Shown here in pieces: positions 61,901-64,000 of a stretch of 64,000 bases of DNA. Source of the DNA: Owenia fusiformis (lineage: Eukaryota > Annelida > Polychaeta > Sabellida > Oweniidae). Under the pieces are notes generated by a model. That model saw only the letters and a program-made list of their open reading frames with translations, was not told the origin of the DNA and made no database searches. Each line of letters starts with the position of its first letter. Within the stretch, counting starts at the first letter, position 1. Made by a program: the position numbers and the translations under genes. The DNA lies in contig CAIIXF020000004.1 of the NCBI GenBank assembly GCA_903813345.2, positions 17,407,513-17,471,512 of the forward strand. The letters are read 5' to 3'.

Positions 61901-63988
61901 CTGGAATCGCGATGACAAGATTGATCTAAAAACGTCCACGATGGCCACCAGAATGTAAGATGACTGCCGAAAAGTTAATCAGCTCTAGAACTTCTTACCA
62001 TGATCCATGTGTGAAAATTTGAAGTAAATCTTTTAAGTCGTTTCCCTGGAATTTTGATGACAAGATTTCTCTTAAAACTTCCAAGATGGCCTCCAGAATG
62101 CAAAATGACCGCCCAAAAGTTTATAATCAGCTCTACAACTTCTTACTATGTAACATGTGTGAAAATTTGAAGTAAATCCGTCAAGTGTTTTTCCTGGAAT
62201 TGTGATGACAAGAAAGTGAGACGCCGTGTGCCTGGCAAGCTGATGACAATATCGTACCTTTTTTTAGGTACGATAAAAACATAAATGATGTGTGTAAAAT
62301 GTCAGCCATCAGGCCTGTAGCCAGGGTTTCTCTAGTGGGGTCTATATTTGGGGCATTTGCACACACGTAGCACAGCCTAAAAGATATTTCTGTCTTCATG
62401 GTCAGAAAATAGTTTTAATCTATAACTGTCTGAAATTATTTGCGATAACCTAAGTGGCCTTTTGTCTTAACAATGTTTCGAGATTACTTTAACGTCAAGT
62501 AATTTAAATTGTGATATTAGTATTCCATTTCATTCTGACACTTATCTTATTTTATTTAAGATTTCAATTTTTTAAAAACACAATTCAATGATATTGATCA
62601 TTTCATCACTTTCAGTCTATGACACAAATCTTATTTATTTTGAGATTTAATTTTTTGTAACAAAATTATTTCATACAACTACTTTTTACAGTGACATGGC
62701 TTATTACAATGCAGGACACCTGAATTTATTTGTAAAGCTAGGAAATGGGCCAAAAGTGAATTTCGCGAGACAAAAATGGTGACCATTTTGAAAATAGGCG
62801 AGCTGTTGAACCAGGAGTCAAAGGGGAGTTTTCTGTCTTGATGTTGAACAAAAATAACTTAAAACAGGAATCTTATCGACAGAGGTTTTAAGGCAAATGG
62901 TCCAAAAGTGGATTTCGCAAGACAGATTGACAAATCAATTTTAACTAAAATAGCTGAAAATAAAAAAACAGATATAATTTTTTGCCGATTTATTGTAACA
63001 AAATTTCATACAACTACTCTTTACATTGACATTGATTTTAACAATGCAGGACACCTGAAGTTACTTGTAAAGCCAGAAAATGGGTCAAAAATGAATTTCG
63101 CGAGATGATAAAACATAACGCATTGGCTGAAATGAGAATCTTTGAAATCTCATTCACATTTTTGCTAATGATAGCATACTGTTTTATTTTTTGGATGCTT
63201 AAAGGTGACCATATTCAGTGGTAAACAATATTTCAGATTACAATAATAGCTTTTTAATCATTAAGGGTACTGTAAAAGTATGTAGTCTTTGAATCCTGAA
63301 AATGGACACATATAACATCATCTGATTCCATCATGTAGAATACAGAAAAATATATCAAAGAGTATGGTTAGTAGATTTAGACCTCTGTCTGTATAACAGT
63401 TAATCCTCTCCAACTACATTGTACTTGTGTTGTACTCACCTAATGACTCAGGCTGACTCTGCATTACAGTAATAGAGAGTGCCTCTGTCTGTATAACAGT
63501 TAATCCTCTCTAACTACATTGTACTTGTGTTGTACTCACCTAATGACTCAGGCTGACTCTGCATTACAGTAATAGAGAGTGCCTCTGTCTGTATAACAGT
63601 TAATCCTCTCTAACTACATTGTACTTGTGTTGTACTCACCTAAAGACTCTGGCTGACTCTGCATTACAGTCATGGAGAGTGCCTCTGTCTGTATAACAGT
63701 TAATCCTCTCTAACTACATTGTACTTGTGTTGTACTCACCTAAAGACTCTGGCTGACTCTGCATTACAGTCATAGAGAGTGCCTCTGTCTGTATAACAGT
63801 TAATCCCCTCCAACTACATTGCACTTGTGTTGTACTCACCTAAAGACTCTGGCTGACTCTGCATTACAGTCATGGAGAGTGCCTCTGTCTGTATAACAGT
63901 TAATCCTCTCTAACTACATTGTACTTGTGTTGTACTCACCCAAAGACTCTGGCTGACTCTGCATTACAGTAATAGAGAGTGCCTCTGT
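24662..63988 (-). CDS. Polycystin-1-like protein (PKD1L family), 3' part, 12 exons
   Basis: Exons in coding order: 63940-63988 (or one of its tandem copies), 52259-52401, 50487-50640, 49408-49752, 45277-45452, 44566-44799, 42742-43028, 40856-41767, 38933-39198, 30656-30954, 26452-26620, 24662-25971. Total 4344 nt, 1447 residues, all GT-AG and phase-consistent. Order: GAIN-like region (about 1-289), GPS (about 260-310), first membrane helix, PLAT/LH2 (about 375-490), helices 2-5, helix 6, the extracellular TOP/polycystin domain (about 890-1130) and the channel with helices 7-11. Family knowledge: these 11-helix receptors pair with PKD2-type subunits in mechano-, chemo- or fertilisation-related signalling, often on cilia. 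The exact paralogue (PKD1, PKD1L1/2/3, PKDREJ) cannot be told without the N-terminus. Two other genes lie in its introns. The short cytosolic tail has no obvious coiled coil. Confidence 0.92.
26452..26620 (-). CDS. Polycystin-like exon: TOP domain (VSTVDDIWEYL)
   Basis: Acceptor TTTATATCCAG, donor GTAAAA (weak), phase 0 to 1. VSTVDDIWEYLRNTMVPSLY and GVVRLRQQRI match the conserved start of the polycystin extracellular domain (D-x-W-x-W/Y-L and V-R-L-R-Q-x-R). A 42-bp tandem array starts about 20 bp upstream of its acceptor. Confidence 0.93.
26641..27060. repeat. 42-bp tandem array, about 10 copies (left block)
   Basis: Unit words: ACATATACAGTATAGGGCAT, then AACATTACAAAATGTCACCACC. Because 42 is divisible by three and the unit lacks stops in some frames, long spurious open frames appear on both strands. 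The words GGCATAACATTACAAAATGT resemble the GGCATTAACATGACAAAATG terminus of the dispersed family at 1195-1325, so the array may have grown from a mobile-element end. Confidence 0.93.
27061..29720. repeat. 136-bp satellite, about 19 copies, rich in AGGTCA half-sites
   Basis: The period is about 135-137 bp, measured from recurring GTAGATGATTTTGAAA (for example 27148, 27285, 27420). Each unit carries TGACCTTTTTTGACCTTGA and AAGGTCATTGAAGGTCA, with several AGGTCA half-sites in direct and inverted arrangement. Some units have an extra AATCTTAAGTCA insertion, giving sub-types that alternate. Intronic in the polycystin-like gene. Confidence 0.95.
29735..29860. repeat. Mobile-element end at the array junction, with hairpin
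   Basis: GTTACAGACGCC, then repeated GGACGCCAACC words, then a 27-bp hairpin at 29831-29857 (TATGTCACCAC, loop TTTTG, inverse). It is the reverse-complement counterpart of the dispersed family at 1195-1325 and separates the 136-bp satellite from the second 42-bp block. Confidence 0.55.
29861..30175. repeat. 42-bp tandem array, about 7 copies (right block)
   Basis: Same unit as 26641-27060, with some units reading CAGTAAAGGGCAT. Its presence on both sides of the 136-bp satellite suggests the satellite, or an element bearing it, interrupts one older 42-bp array. Confidence 0.92.
30656..30954 (-). CDS. Polycystin-like exon: helix 6 and start of TOP domain
   Basis: Donor GTAAGT, phase 1 to 0. 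Contains YMQTKITQRNYGPPDPKLL, a basic stretch, then helix FKDIVLYVVFILALIVVVHG and the luminal start of the TOP domain (INAAYEGDVAFGD). The acceptor is ambiguous: TTGGACAG (start 30954) or TTCCAG six nt further (start 30948). Both keep frame and differ by two codons. Confidence 0.92.
30973..31565. repeat. Dispersed repeat with GGCAGCCATTTT blocks and TTCGATGGGATAA end
   Basis: AAATGGCCGCC/AAGATGGCTGCC blocks about 130-180 bp apart, ending in a GGACAGATGGACGGACGG stretch and CCGAACTTCATTCGATGGGATAA. The same ending occurs near 51615-51690 and 53520-53610. An interspersed family; class not identified. Confidence 0.6.
31985..33428. repeat. Satellite of GCAACATCAATATCTCTCGAC units with higher-order structure
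   Basis: Units of about 35-45 bp built on GCAACATCAAT, CTCTCGACTAC and AATGTCTAATG alternate in a mixed order. A 90-bp non-satellite block (CTCTCTAATTGTTTGTGATA, then TCTGTGACTGTCGAT) is present at both ends (32095-32185 and 33350-33430). The second copy is interrupted by the 1.6-kb element 33429-35021. Confidence 0.92.
33429..35021 (+). mobile_element. 1.6-kb element with perfect 17-bp terminal inverted repeats
   Basis: Ends AAAGGAGTTGGGTAAAC (33429-33445) and GTTTACCCAACTCCTTT (35005-35021) are exact inverse complements. The uninterrupted paralogous site at 32165-32195 reads ATTTCAAATTTCAATCATTT, showing where the element sits. Inside are a small zinc-finger-like exon (34022-34248), a decayed repeat of ATATTTGGGTGATATTG words (34380-34670) and two TGACCTTGACCT words (near 34882). 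No transposase domain was recognised, so this is probably a non-autonomous or decayed DNA transposon. Confidence 0.8.
34022..34248 (+). CDS. Small CxxC-type zinc-binding exon inside the element
   Basis: Opens with ATGGCC in good initiation context and reads MAKCYSCCICRKQ, then a basic stretch PRKRRKV, then IICNNCRL. Two cysteine pairs about 30 residues apart could bind one zinc ion. The frame runs into a perfect donor (CG then GTAAGA at 34249), so it is probably the first coding exon of a spliced gene whose other exons are missing or unrecognised. Family not identified; likely element-encoded. Confidence 0.45.
35089..36045 (-). CDS. Carbohydrate sulfotransferase (CHST type), catalytic domain; 5' end unresolved
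   Basis: An open frame of 319 codons ending YDFVL then TAA. It carries both PAPS-binding motifs of Golgi 6-O-type carbohydrate sulfotransferases: 5'-phosphosulfate loop VTYRRTGSSFIAELF and 3'-phosphate motif LFLVRDPRGLLNSR, plus LIKYEDFSENP downstream. Family knowledge: such enzymes transfer sulfate from PAPS to Gal, GlcNAc or GalNAc of glycans and are type II Golgi proteins. Oddity: there is no in-frame ATG before the first motif, and a stop occurs at 36046-36048, so either an upstream exon (tail and membrane anchor) exists beyond 36 kb or this is a pseudogene. A possible acceptor is TTTTTGAAAG just inside the frame. It lies within an intron of the polycystin-like gene, same strand. The body has no internal stop or frameshift. 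Confidence 0.85.
   Translation of the reverse strand, partial: NQIHVIIFERLKTVAVNVENDTSIGVTTVTKVVIVTYRRTGSSFIAELFRSNSGVFFMFEPFIGQIHDNRKPIEDIQLTGPIYLQELMNCRFQSTSLFTTSKAWFWRILMNRNLVDLAKKNLTELSELCSNKKLVVAKTIRIRDNTALQRLSGYFGNDTALLFLVRDPRGLLNSRNNESPAYKHSSLNSKSEDMDTTCKSMLQNLKFIQSYQVTNNKPRLLLIKYEDFSENPLMQSQKLYADLGLILPNEVKTWIRNNTNSEDKHNKLGMQYIYGTKKNSKIVHQRWKKQLRLPELRMVQKLTTCAKLMKALNYDFVL
36046..38559. other. Intron stretch upstream of the sulfotransferase frame
   Basis: A+T-rich. No membrane-anchor exon for the sulfotransferase could be recognised. A CAGAGTGACCCAAAAATG word near 37248 is a half end of the 20211-20273 family. GGCC-rich low-complexity sequence lies at 38125-38285. The open frame near 37562-37765 shows no domain pattern. 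Confidence 0.5.
38560..38870 (-). pseudogene. Decayed LINE reverse transcriptase C-terminal fragment
   Basis: Broken minus-strand frames read FWKDFVSIFR, then (another frame) EEYKRQWSDLCTFCKEEPGT. The C-x2-C-x-E-E-P-x-T pattern is typical of the zinc-knuckle-like tail after LINE reverse transcriptases. The frame shifts at least once and the expected His/Cys partner is altered, so it is not functional. Confidence 0.5.
38933..39198 (-). CDS. Polycystin-like exon: helices 4 and 5
   Basis: Acceptor ATTCCCCTAG, donor GTAAGT, phase 2 to 1. LPWWFLYINWTLCSL, YGLKYGYQASIEWLTSILTS and VVLQPIKVVAMAILCAL match the conserved polycystin-1 helix 4/5 region (L-P-W-W; L-Q-P-x-K-V). The upstream 21-bp array is open in this frame, so an unspliced message would also read through; splicing is preferred because the previous exon joins perfectly. 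Confidence 0.94.
39255..40640. repeat. 21-bp tandem array (about 66 copies), open in four frames
   Basis: The unit reads GATATGATATTGACTGAGGGA on the plus strand. A 21-bp period means seven codons, so stop-free frames run the whole length: on the minus strand LPQSISY, SQYHISL and ISPSVNI heptads, on the plus strand ILTEGDM. Substitutions are mostly at few positions (GGA/GAA, ATG/GTG/CTG). Intronic, 57 bp from the next exon's acceptor; the long open frames are by-products unless the intron is retained. Confidence 0.93.
40856..41767 (-). CDS. Polycystin-like exon: PLAT end, helices 2-3, cytosolic loop
   Basis: Acceptor CCTCTGCAG, donor GTATGT, phase 2 to 2, 912 nt. YLTQVTVRDLQ and FMCNRWLAVDRGD finish the PLAT/LH2 domain. 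LWLSIFSKPVESHFTRVQRL is the conserved polycystin-1 motif before helix 2 (MCAFTLLLSYMLTKIMFF). Helix 3 is near GLECSLLMFPINVIIVQLF. A charged loop of about 150 residues follows before helix 4. Confidence 0.95.
41990..42235. repeat. Dispersed repeat (CAGGACACCTGAAATTATTT type), copy 1 of 3
   Basis: Words TTTTACAATGCAGGACACCTG, AGCTAGGAAATGGGCC and TTTTGAAAATAGGCGAGC recur in the same order at 62640-62860 and, partly, 62900-63107. The class is unknown; copies differ by point changes. Confidence 0.75.
42538..42729. repeat. 38-bp tandem repeat, five copies, 12 bp from a splice donor
   Basis: The unit is AAGTGTCCTTTAACGAGAGG followed by TGTTCAATAGGGCATGTT, starting near 42540. It lies at the very start of the intron after the PLAT exon (donor at 42741). 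Words match the GTGTTCCACTT/TACAGTA element family in style. Confidence 0.9.
42742..43028 (-). CDS. Polycystin-like exon: PLAT/LH2 domain
   Basis: Acceptor AATGTGTTTTAG, donor GTAAGA, phase 0 to 2. TGVTLLEDNNPLHHYGYLIT leads to VTGWRHDAGTSANVFLQLNG, the signature start of the PLAT domain; DYFLMTT and SVTIWHDNTGDNP are the next strands. PLAT domains bind lipids and partner proteins on the cytosolic face. Confidence 0.95.
43384..43580. mobile_element. Inverted-repeat element, CAGGCCCGTAGCCAGG termini
   Basis: Ends CAGGCCCGTAGCCAGG and CCTGGCTACCGGCCTG are inverse complements; the inside has runs of C and AATCATGCAGTTTTCACCA. A MITE-like family with at least six further copies in the window. 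A LINE poly-A end abuts its right side. Confidence 0.75.
43587..44240 (-). mobile_element. 5'-truncated LINE with poly-A tail
   Basis: On the minus strand a frame (44227-43841) encodes SDPLCKCGVPLTTLHFLLNC then PLLHDERI, the C-x-C-G-x5-T-x2-H-F-L-x3-C motif at the C-terminus of many non-LTR reverse transcriptases. A 3' UTR, an AATAAA word and an 18-nt poly-A follow (plus-strand T run 43587-43604). Only the last part of the element is present; it is inserted beside the inverted-repeat element at 43384. Confidence 0.8.
44416..44484 (-). mobile_element. tRNA-like SINE head
   Basis: On the minus strand GCTCAGTGGTAGATCATCAG resembles a polymerase III A box, and GGGTTCGATTCCCAC a B box, with spacing typical of tRNA. 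The acceptor arms pair poorly and sequence continues past the CCA end, so it is a tRNA-derived SINE rather than a tRNA gene. The body probably extends toward 44280. Confidence 0.65.
44566..44799 (-). CDS. Polycystin-like exon: second half of GPS and first helix
   Basis: Acceptor ATTACATTTCAG, donor GTAAGT, phase 0 to 0, 78 codons. VSRLSTPESLFCDCRLKMTI is the C-terminal part of the GPS; family members have C-x-C-x-H-L-S/T-x-F, here C-D-C-R-L-K-M-T-I-F, lacking the histidine and one residue longer. SFIAFPNKIDPF is the tethered-peptide region. Helix VTVSMMIVVWALFVILAVYA is followed by RKRDRKD, the typical cytosolic basic motif. Confidence 0.94.
45277..45452 (-). CDS. Polycystin-like exon: first half of GPS
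   Basis: Acceptor TATTTGTAG, donor GTAAGT, phase 1 to 0. Reads ILLDNDTANAEFIASYS, then CLFWSESSQSWSNSGCL, the GPS pattern C-x-F-W-x7-W-x3-G-C. The exon's first 44 nt and its acceptor are the last unit of the adjoining 58-bp array, so this acceptor is one of about 52 near-identical ones. Confidence 0.93.
45410..48470 (-). repeat. 58-bp array (about 52 copies) carrying the GPS-exon acceptor
   Basis: On the coding strand each unit contains GTATACTACTTGATAATGAC, ACAGC[GA]AATGCAGAGTTTAT and AGCAATATGTATTTGTAG. The last word is the 3' splice site and the first two are the first codons of exon 45277-45452. Units are very similar (TTCGC/TTTGC, GTC/GCC, few indels). Because 58 is not a multiple of three, entering at any upstream acceptor leads to a stop within the next unit; only the gene-proximal acceptor reads on. 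The intron lies on the right. Confidence 0.95.
48480..49407. other. Intron stretch right of the 58-bp array
   Basis: TA microsatellite near 48576, otherwise no recognised exon or element. The open frame 48622-48861 (minus) has no domain pattern. Confidence 0.5.
49408..49752 (-). CDS. Polycystin-like exon: GAIN-like region
   Basis: Acceptor TATTGTTTCAG, donor GTAAGA, phase 1 to 1, 345 nt. Beta-rich sequence: DIPEMGSVTLTVPIQENSTF, TPVIKVQPVMENITLKVHV and a basic stretch ending RTLFIG. No single motif, but position, phase and composition fit the region before the GPS of polycystin-1-type proteins. Several N-x-S/T sites indicate an extracellular location. Confidence 0.85.
49893..50102. mobile_element. 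CAGGCCxGTAGCCAGG inverted-repeat element
   Basis: Full-length copy: left CAGGCCAGTAGCCAGG, right CCTGGCTACGGGCCTG. Interior shares AATCAAGCAGTTTTTCACCA with 43384-43580. An apparent open frame over it is spurious. Confidence 0.75.
50200..50392. mobile_element. CAGGTCCATAGCC inverted-repeat element, reverse orientation
   Basis: Ends CAGGTCCATAGCCAGC and CTGGCTATGGGCCTG; the interior is the reverse complement of 49893-50102. Two copies in opposite orientation lie within 100 bp. Confidence 0.65.
50487..50640 (-). CDS. Polycystin-like exon: GAIN-like region with NPF motif
   Basis: Acceptor CGTGTTTGCAG, donor GTACTC (weak), phase 0 to 1. LYQMEENPFIWDDTGDNVTT contains the N-P-F/W pattern common before the GPS of polycystin-1 relatives, followed by LSMRNSHGLALNV and EDLTIHLPTR (beta strands). 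Confidence 0.88.
50860..51690. repeat. Old tandem repeat, about 130 bp (AAAATGGCGGCCATTTTGAAA)
   Basis: Words AGGCATCAGCATATAAAATT, TTTGAGTTATCAAAGATTA and ATGGCGGCCATTTTGAAATT recur about five times with heavy divergence, ending in GGACAGACGG and GAACTTCGTTCGGTGGGATAA as at 31565. A further partial copy is at 52440-52600. Interspersed family in this gene's introns. Confidence 0.7.
51735..51869. mobile_element. Partial CAGGCCCATAGCC element
   Basis: Right half only: CCCCCCTGAGAATTTTTCAG, then AGCTGGCTATGGGCC. The left end was not found. A G homopolymer follows near 51920. Confidence 0.5.
52259..52401 (-). CDS. Polycystin-like exon: GAIN-like region
   Basis: Acceptor TTTTTTATAG, donor GTAAGT, phase 1 to 0. 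Reads NKELSVGSPPEGSTPATILL, then PSAHALKAAQIGATDSKDIF and DDAYKLY. Phase 1 entry fits the 49-nt mini-exon ending in phase 1 in the array at 63.4-64 kb, 11 kb upstream in the gene. Confidence 0.85.
52640..53007 (+). mobile_element. LINE reverse transcriptase C-terminal fragment
   Basis: The plus-strand frame reads FSQLRLSSHKLQIELGRHVK, then LFNFCGGIENEVHFMIKCQM, the R-x-S-S-H-x-L-x-I-E-x-G-R and C-G-x3-E-x-E-x-H-F-x3-C pattern of the end of a non-LTR reverse transcriptase, finishing NLKLLGD and TAG. Open without stops over about 120 codons; the rest of the element is absent. It lies antisense in the polycystin-like intron. Confidence 0.75.
53904..54025. mobile_element. 122-bp palindromic element (32-bp arms)
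   Basis: Left arm ATGATTTAAAATGCAATACA at 53904 and right arm ending TGCACTTCAAATCAT at 54025 are near-perfect inverse complements; AATACAGAATATA words are repeated further right up to 54210. Confidence 0.65.
55508..55617. mobile_element. Short CAGGCCCGTAGCC inverted-repeat element
   Basis: Ends CAGGCCCGTAGCCAG and CTGGCTACAGCCCTG, about 110 bp, an internally deleted version of 43384-43580. Confidence 0.65.
55664..55740. mobile_element. Fragment of the AAGGAGGATTGGCTCCCAG element
   Basis: CAAGGAGGATCGGCTCCCAG then AGTGCAACATCGATATTC and CCCATATATGAGCATG match the reverse complement of the right side of 17595-17896. The other end was not found. Confidence 0.6.
56930..57102. mobile_element. 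173-bp palindromic element (AGCTTGCATTCG termini)
   Basis: Left AGCTTGCATTCGTAAATGCA and right TGCATTCGCGAATACAAGCT are imperfect inverse complements, and pairing continues inward (CAACTATTTTATG with CATAAAATAGTAG). A moderately decayed MITE. Confidence 0.65.
57925..58074. repeat. 50-bp tandem repeat, three copies
   Basis: GTATGACAACAGCATAACCT begins at 57925, 57975 and 58025 with near-identical 50-bp units. It is a recent small array, about 450 bp downstream of the LicD-type gene's stop. Confidence 0.9.
58527..59612 (-). CDS. LicD/fukutin-type nucleotidyltransferase-fold membrane protein
   Basis: Intact single-exon frame, 361 residues, ATG at 59610-59612 with AAG before it. Residues about 6-20 form a signal anchor, giving type II (Golgi-like) topology. 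The core has the LicD signature: LSGGSLIGSYLFHDIIPWDD (118-137) continuing DIDLHV, with the D-D-D-I-D metal-binding acidic cluster. QLPFLDIFPF is a second family motif. Family knowledge: LicD-fold enzymes include bacterial phosphocholine transferases and animal fukutin/FKRP (ribitol-5-phosphate transferases); substrate here unknown. Several N-x-S/T sites (62, 82) suit a luminal protein. It lies in a polycystin-like intron, same strand; absence of introns could mean retroposition, but no poly-A trace was seen. A 70-bp perfect inverted repeat begins 58 bp before its ATG. Confidence 0.87.
   Translation of the reverse strand: MKTKLRLLIGVIVVIMIGLYLSRNKLKDNHMNIAKFYINKNKFDESRESIQVKEKDLVRKNNFTLRKDLVQQKSLNPLFITNCSVLPRRMPDSMYFDLYELLHALDGAFKKQNVRYVLSGGSLIGSYLFHDIIPWDDDIDLHVDIRDFEQQVTAFQELALTGKYGFTSSSYGIFRELQCGIKQRDLNSWRKVWNNGDNQLNLFVKMFKCSGPKAVPPLQFQLPFLDIFPFEQNKTHVFTRTLNTVPGESLAFADFYPIKDRPFHNGWFPCMRHPQAEIKAKCKNKKFKCLYHHLDHFTGKVTLKNFMRNANCSEVVQCYPTVHRIKHSDYTEERLIYNGRVLHTINTSEILQMDLLPLSFP
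59670..60599. mobile_element. 930-bp unit with perfect 70-bp inverted repeats
   Basis: Arms 59670-59739 and 60530-60599 are exact inverse complements over 70 bp (left arm starts TTTTTACTTTCTGTTATTAT), enclosing 790 bp without recognised coding sequence. Perfect identity implies a young event or gene conversion. No target-site duplication is obvious. It may be a non-autonomous transposon or an inverted duplication of the LicD gene's upstream region. Confidence 0.75.
61001..61321 (-). mobile_element. tRNA-derived SINE with TAA-repeat tail
   Basis: On the minus strand the head CGCTATGGCTCAGTGGCAGA (A box) and CCCGGGTTCGATTCCCGG (B box) is followed by about 230 bp of unrelated body and a (TAA)n tail (plus strand TTATTATTATTATTATTAT at 61002-61020). 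This is the complete structure of a SINE. The tail type suggests mobilisation by a LINE with a short-repeat tail. Confidence 0.8.
61500..62225. repeat. Old 145-bp tandem repeat, five copies
   Basis: Words TCCAAGATGGCCACCAGAAT, CCGAAAAGTTAATCAGCT, AGAACTTCTTACCATG and GTGGTTTTCCTGGAAT recur about every 145 bp with divergence. Similar in style to the 130-bp repeats at 50.9-51.7 kb, but a different unit. Confidence 0.75.
62310..62345. mobile_element. Single end of the CAGGCCTGTAGCCAGG element
   Basis: CAGGCCTGTAGCCAGGGTTT matches the terminal repeat of the family at 43384-43580; the other end is missing. Confidence 0.45.
62640..63107. repeat. Two further copies of the CAGGACACCTGAA dispersed repeat
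   Basis: Copies at about 62640-62860 and 62900-63107 carry AATGCAGGACACCTGAA, AAAGCTAGGAAATGGGCC (or AAAGCCAGAAAATGGGTC) and GAATTTCGCGAGA, matching 41990-42235. All are in introns of the polycystin-like gene. Confidence 0.7.
63440..63488 (-). CDS. Polycystin-like mini-exon (copy nearest the next exon)
   Basis: Phase 0 to 1, 49 nt, encoding TEALSITVMQSQPESL plus one base that completes a glycine codon with exon 52259-52401. The peptide reads smoothly into NKELSVGSPP, which supports its being real. Which of the six or more copies is spliced cannot be decided from sequence: all have intact acceptor and donor. Confidence 0.65.
63640..63688 (-). CDS. Alternative mini-exon copy with Met variant
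   Basis: Same splice sites and phase as 63440-63488, but codon 6 is ATG (Met) rather than ATT (Ile), and serine/proline codons differ synonymously. Copies 63740-63788 and 63840-63888 share Met; 63540-63588 and 63940-63988 have Ile. Including two copies would add 98 nt and break the frame. Confidence 0.5.
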
Positions 63989-64000
63989 CTGTATAACAGT

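Larger units (their letters stand above)
63367..64000 (-). repeat. 100-bp tandem array, each unit holding a full mini-exon
   Basis: Units repeat exactly every 100 bp and run off the right edge. On the coding strand each has acceptor TTAACTGTTATACAG, a 49-nt exon, and donor GTGAGT, then 51 nt of intron. Six complete mini-exons are in the window (63440-63488, 63540-63588, 63640-63688, 63740-63788, 63840-63888, 63940-63988). None has a stop or indel; differences are synonymous except Ile/Met at codon 6. Confidence 0.92.

Overview
This is nuclear DNA from an animal, most likely a marine invertebrate. The window is clearly A+T-rich. Its genes are split by GT-AG introns, and the sequence is full of tandem arrays, short inverted-repeat elements, tRNA-derived SINEs and 5'-truncated LINE fragments. 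The lineage (lophotrochozoan, hemichordate/amphioxus-like or other) cannot be settled from the sequence alone. No bacterial, viral or CRISPR features were seen.

Layout. (1) Positions 2412-20800 (+) carry an anosmin-1 (ANOS1/KAL1) orthologue. I reconstructed 14 phase-consistent exons: cysteine-rich box, WAP domain, four fibronectin III domains and a hydrophobic C-terminus resembling a GPI signal. Only the signal-peptide exon is missing, presumably upstream of the window. (2) Positions 20801-24661 are a tail-to-tail intergenic region. (3) Positions 24662-63988 (-) carry the 3' part (12 phase-consistent exons, about 1447 residues) of a polycystin-1-like gene: GAIN-like region, degenerate GPS, first membrane helix, PLAT, the remaining helices, TOP/polycystin domain and channel. 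Its 5' end lies beyond position 64000. (4) Two further genes lie within this gene's introns on the same strand: a carbohydrate sulfotransferase (35089-36045, start exon not found) and an intact single-exon LicD/fukutin-type gene (58527-59612).

Most of the rest is repeat. Major arrays are 55-bp G-rich units (14.7-16.3 kb), 42-bp units (26.6-27.1 and 29.9-30.2 kb) flanking about 19 copies of a 136-bp unit rich in AGGTCA half-sites, a mixed satellite (32-33.4 kb), 21-bp units (39.3-40.6 kb), about 52 copies of a 58-bp unit (45.4-48.5 kb) and a 100-bp array running off the right edge.

The most striking feature is that several arrays contain or abut splice junctions. The 100-bp array repeats a complete 49-nt mini-exon with intact splice sites and reading frame. 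The 58-bp array repeats the acceptor and start of the GPS exon. A 115-bp duplication repeats the end of ANOS1 exon 4 with its donor. A 1.6-kb terminal-inverted-repeat element sits in a satellite that also holds a matching unoccupied site, so the insertion can be read directly.

There is no operon logic. ANOS1 would act in the extracellular matrix, the polycystin in a membrane (possibly ciliary), and the sulfotransferase and LicD protein in the Golgi/secretory pathway. All exon boundaries are inferred from splice signals, phase and domain continuity, without transcripts.
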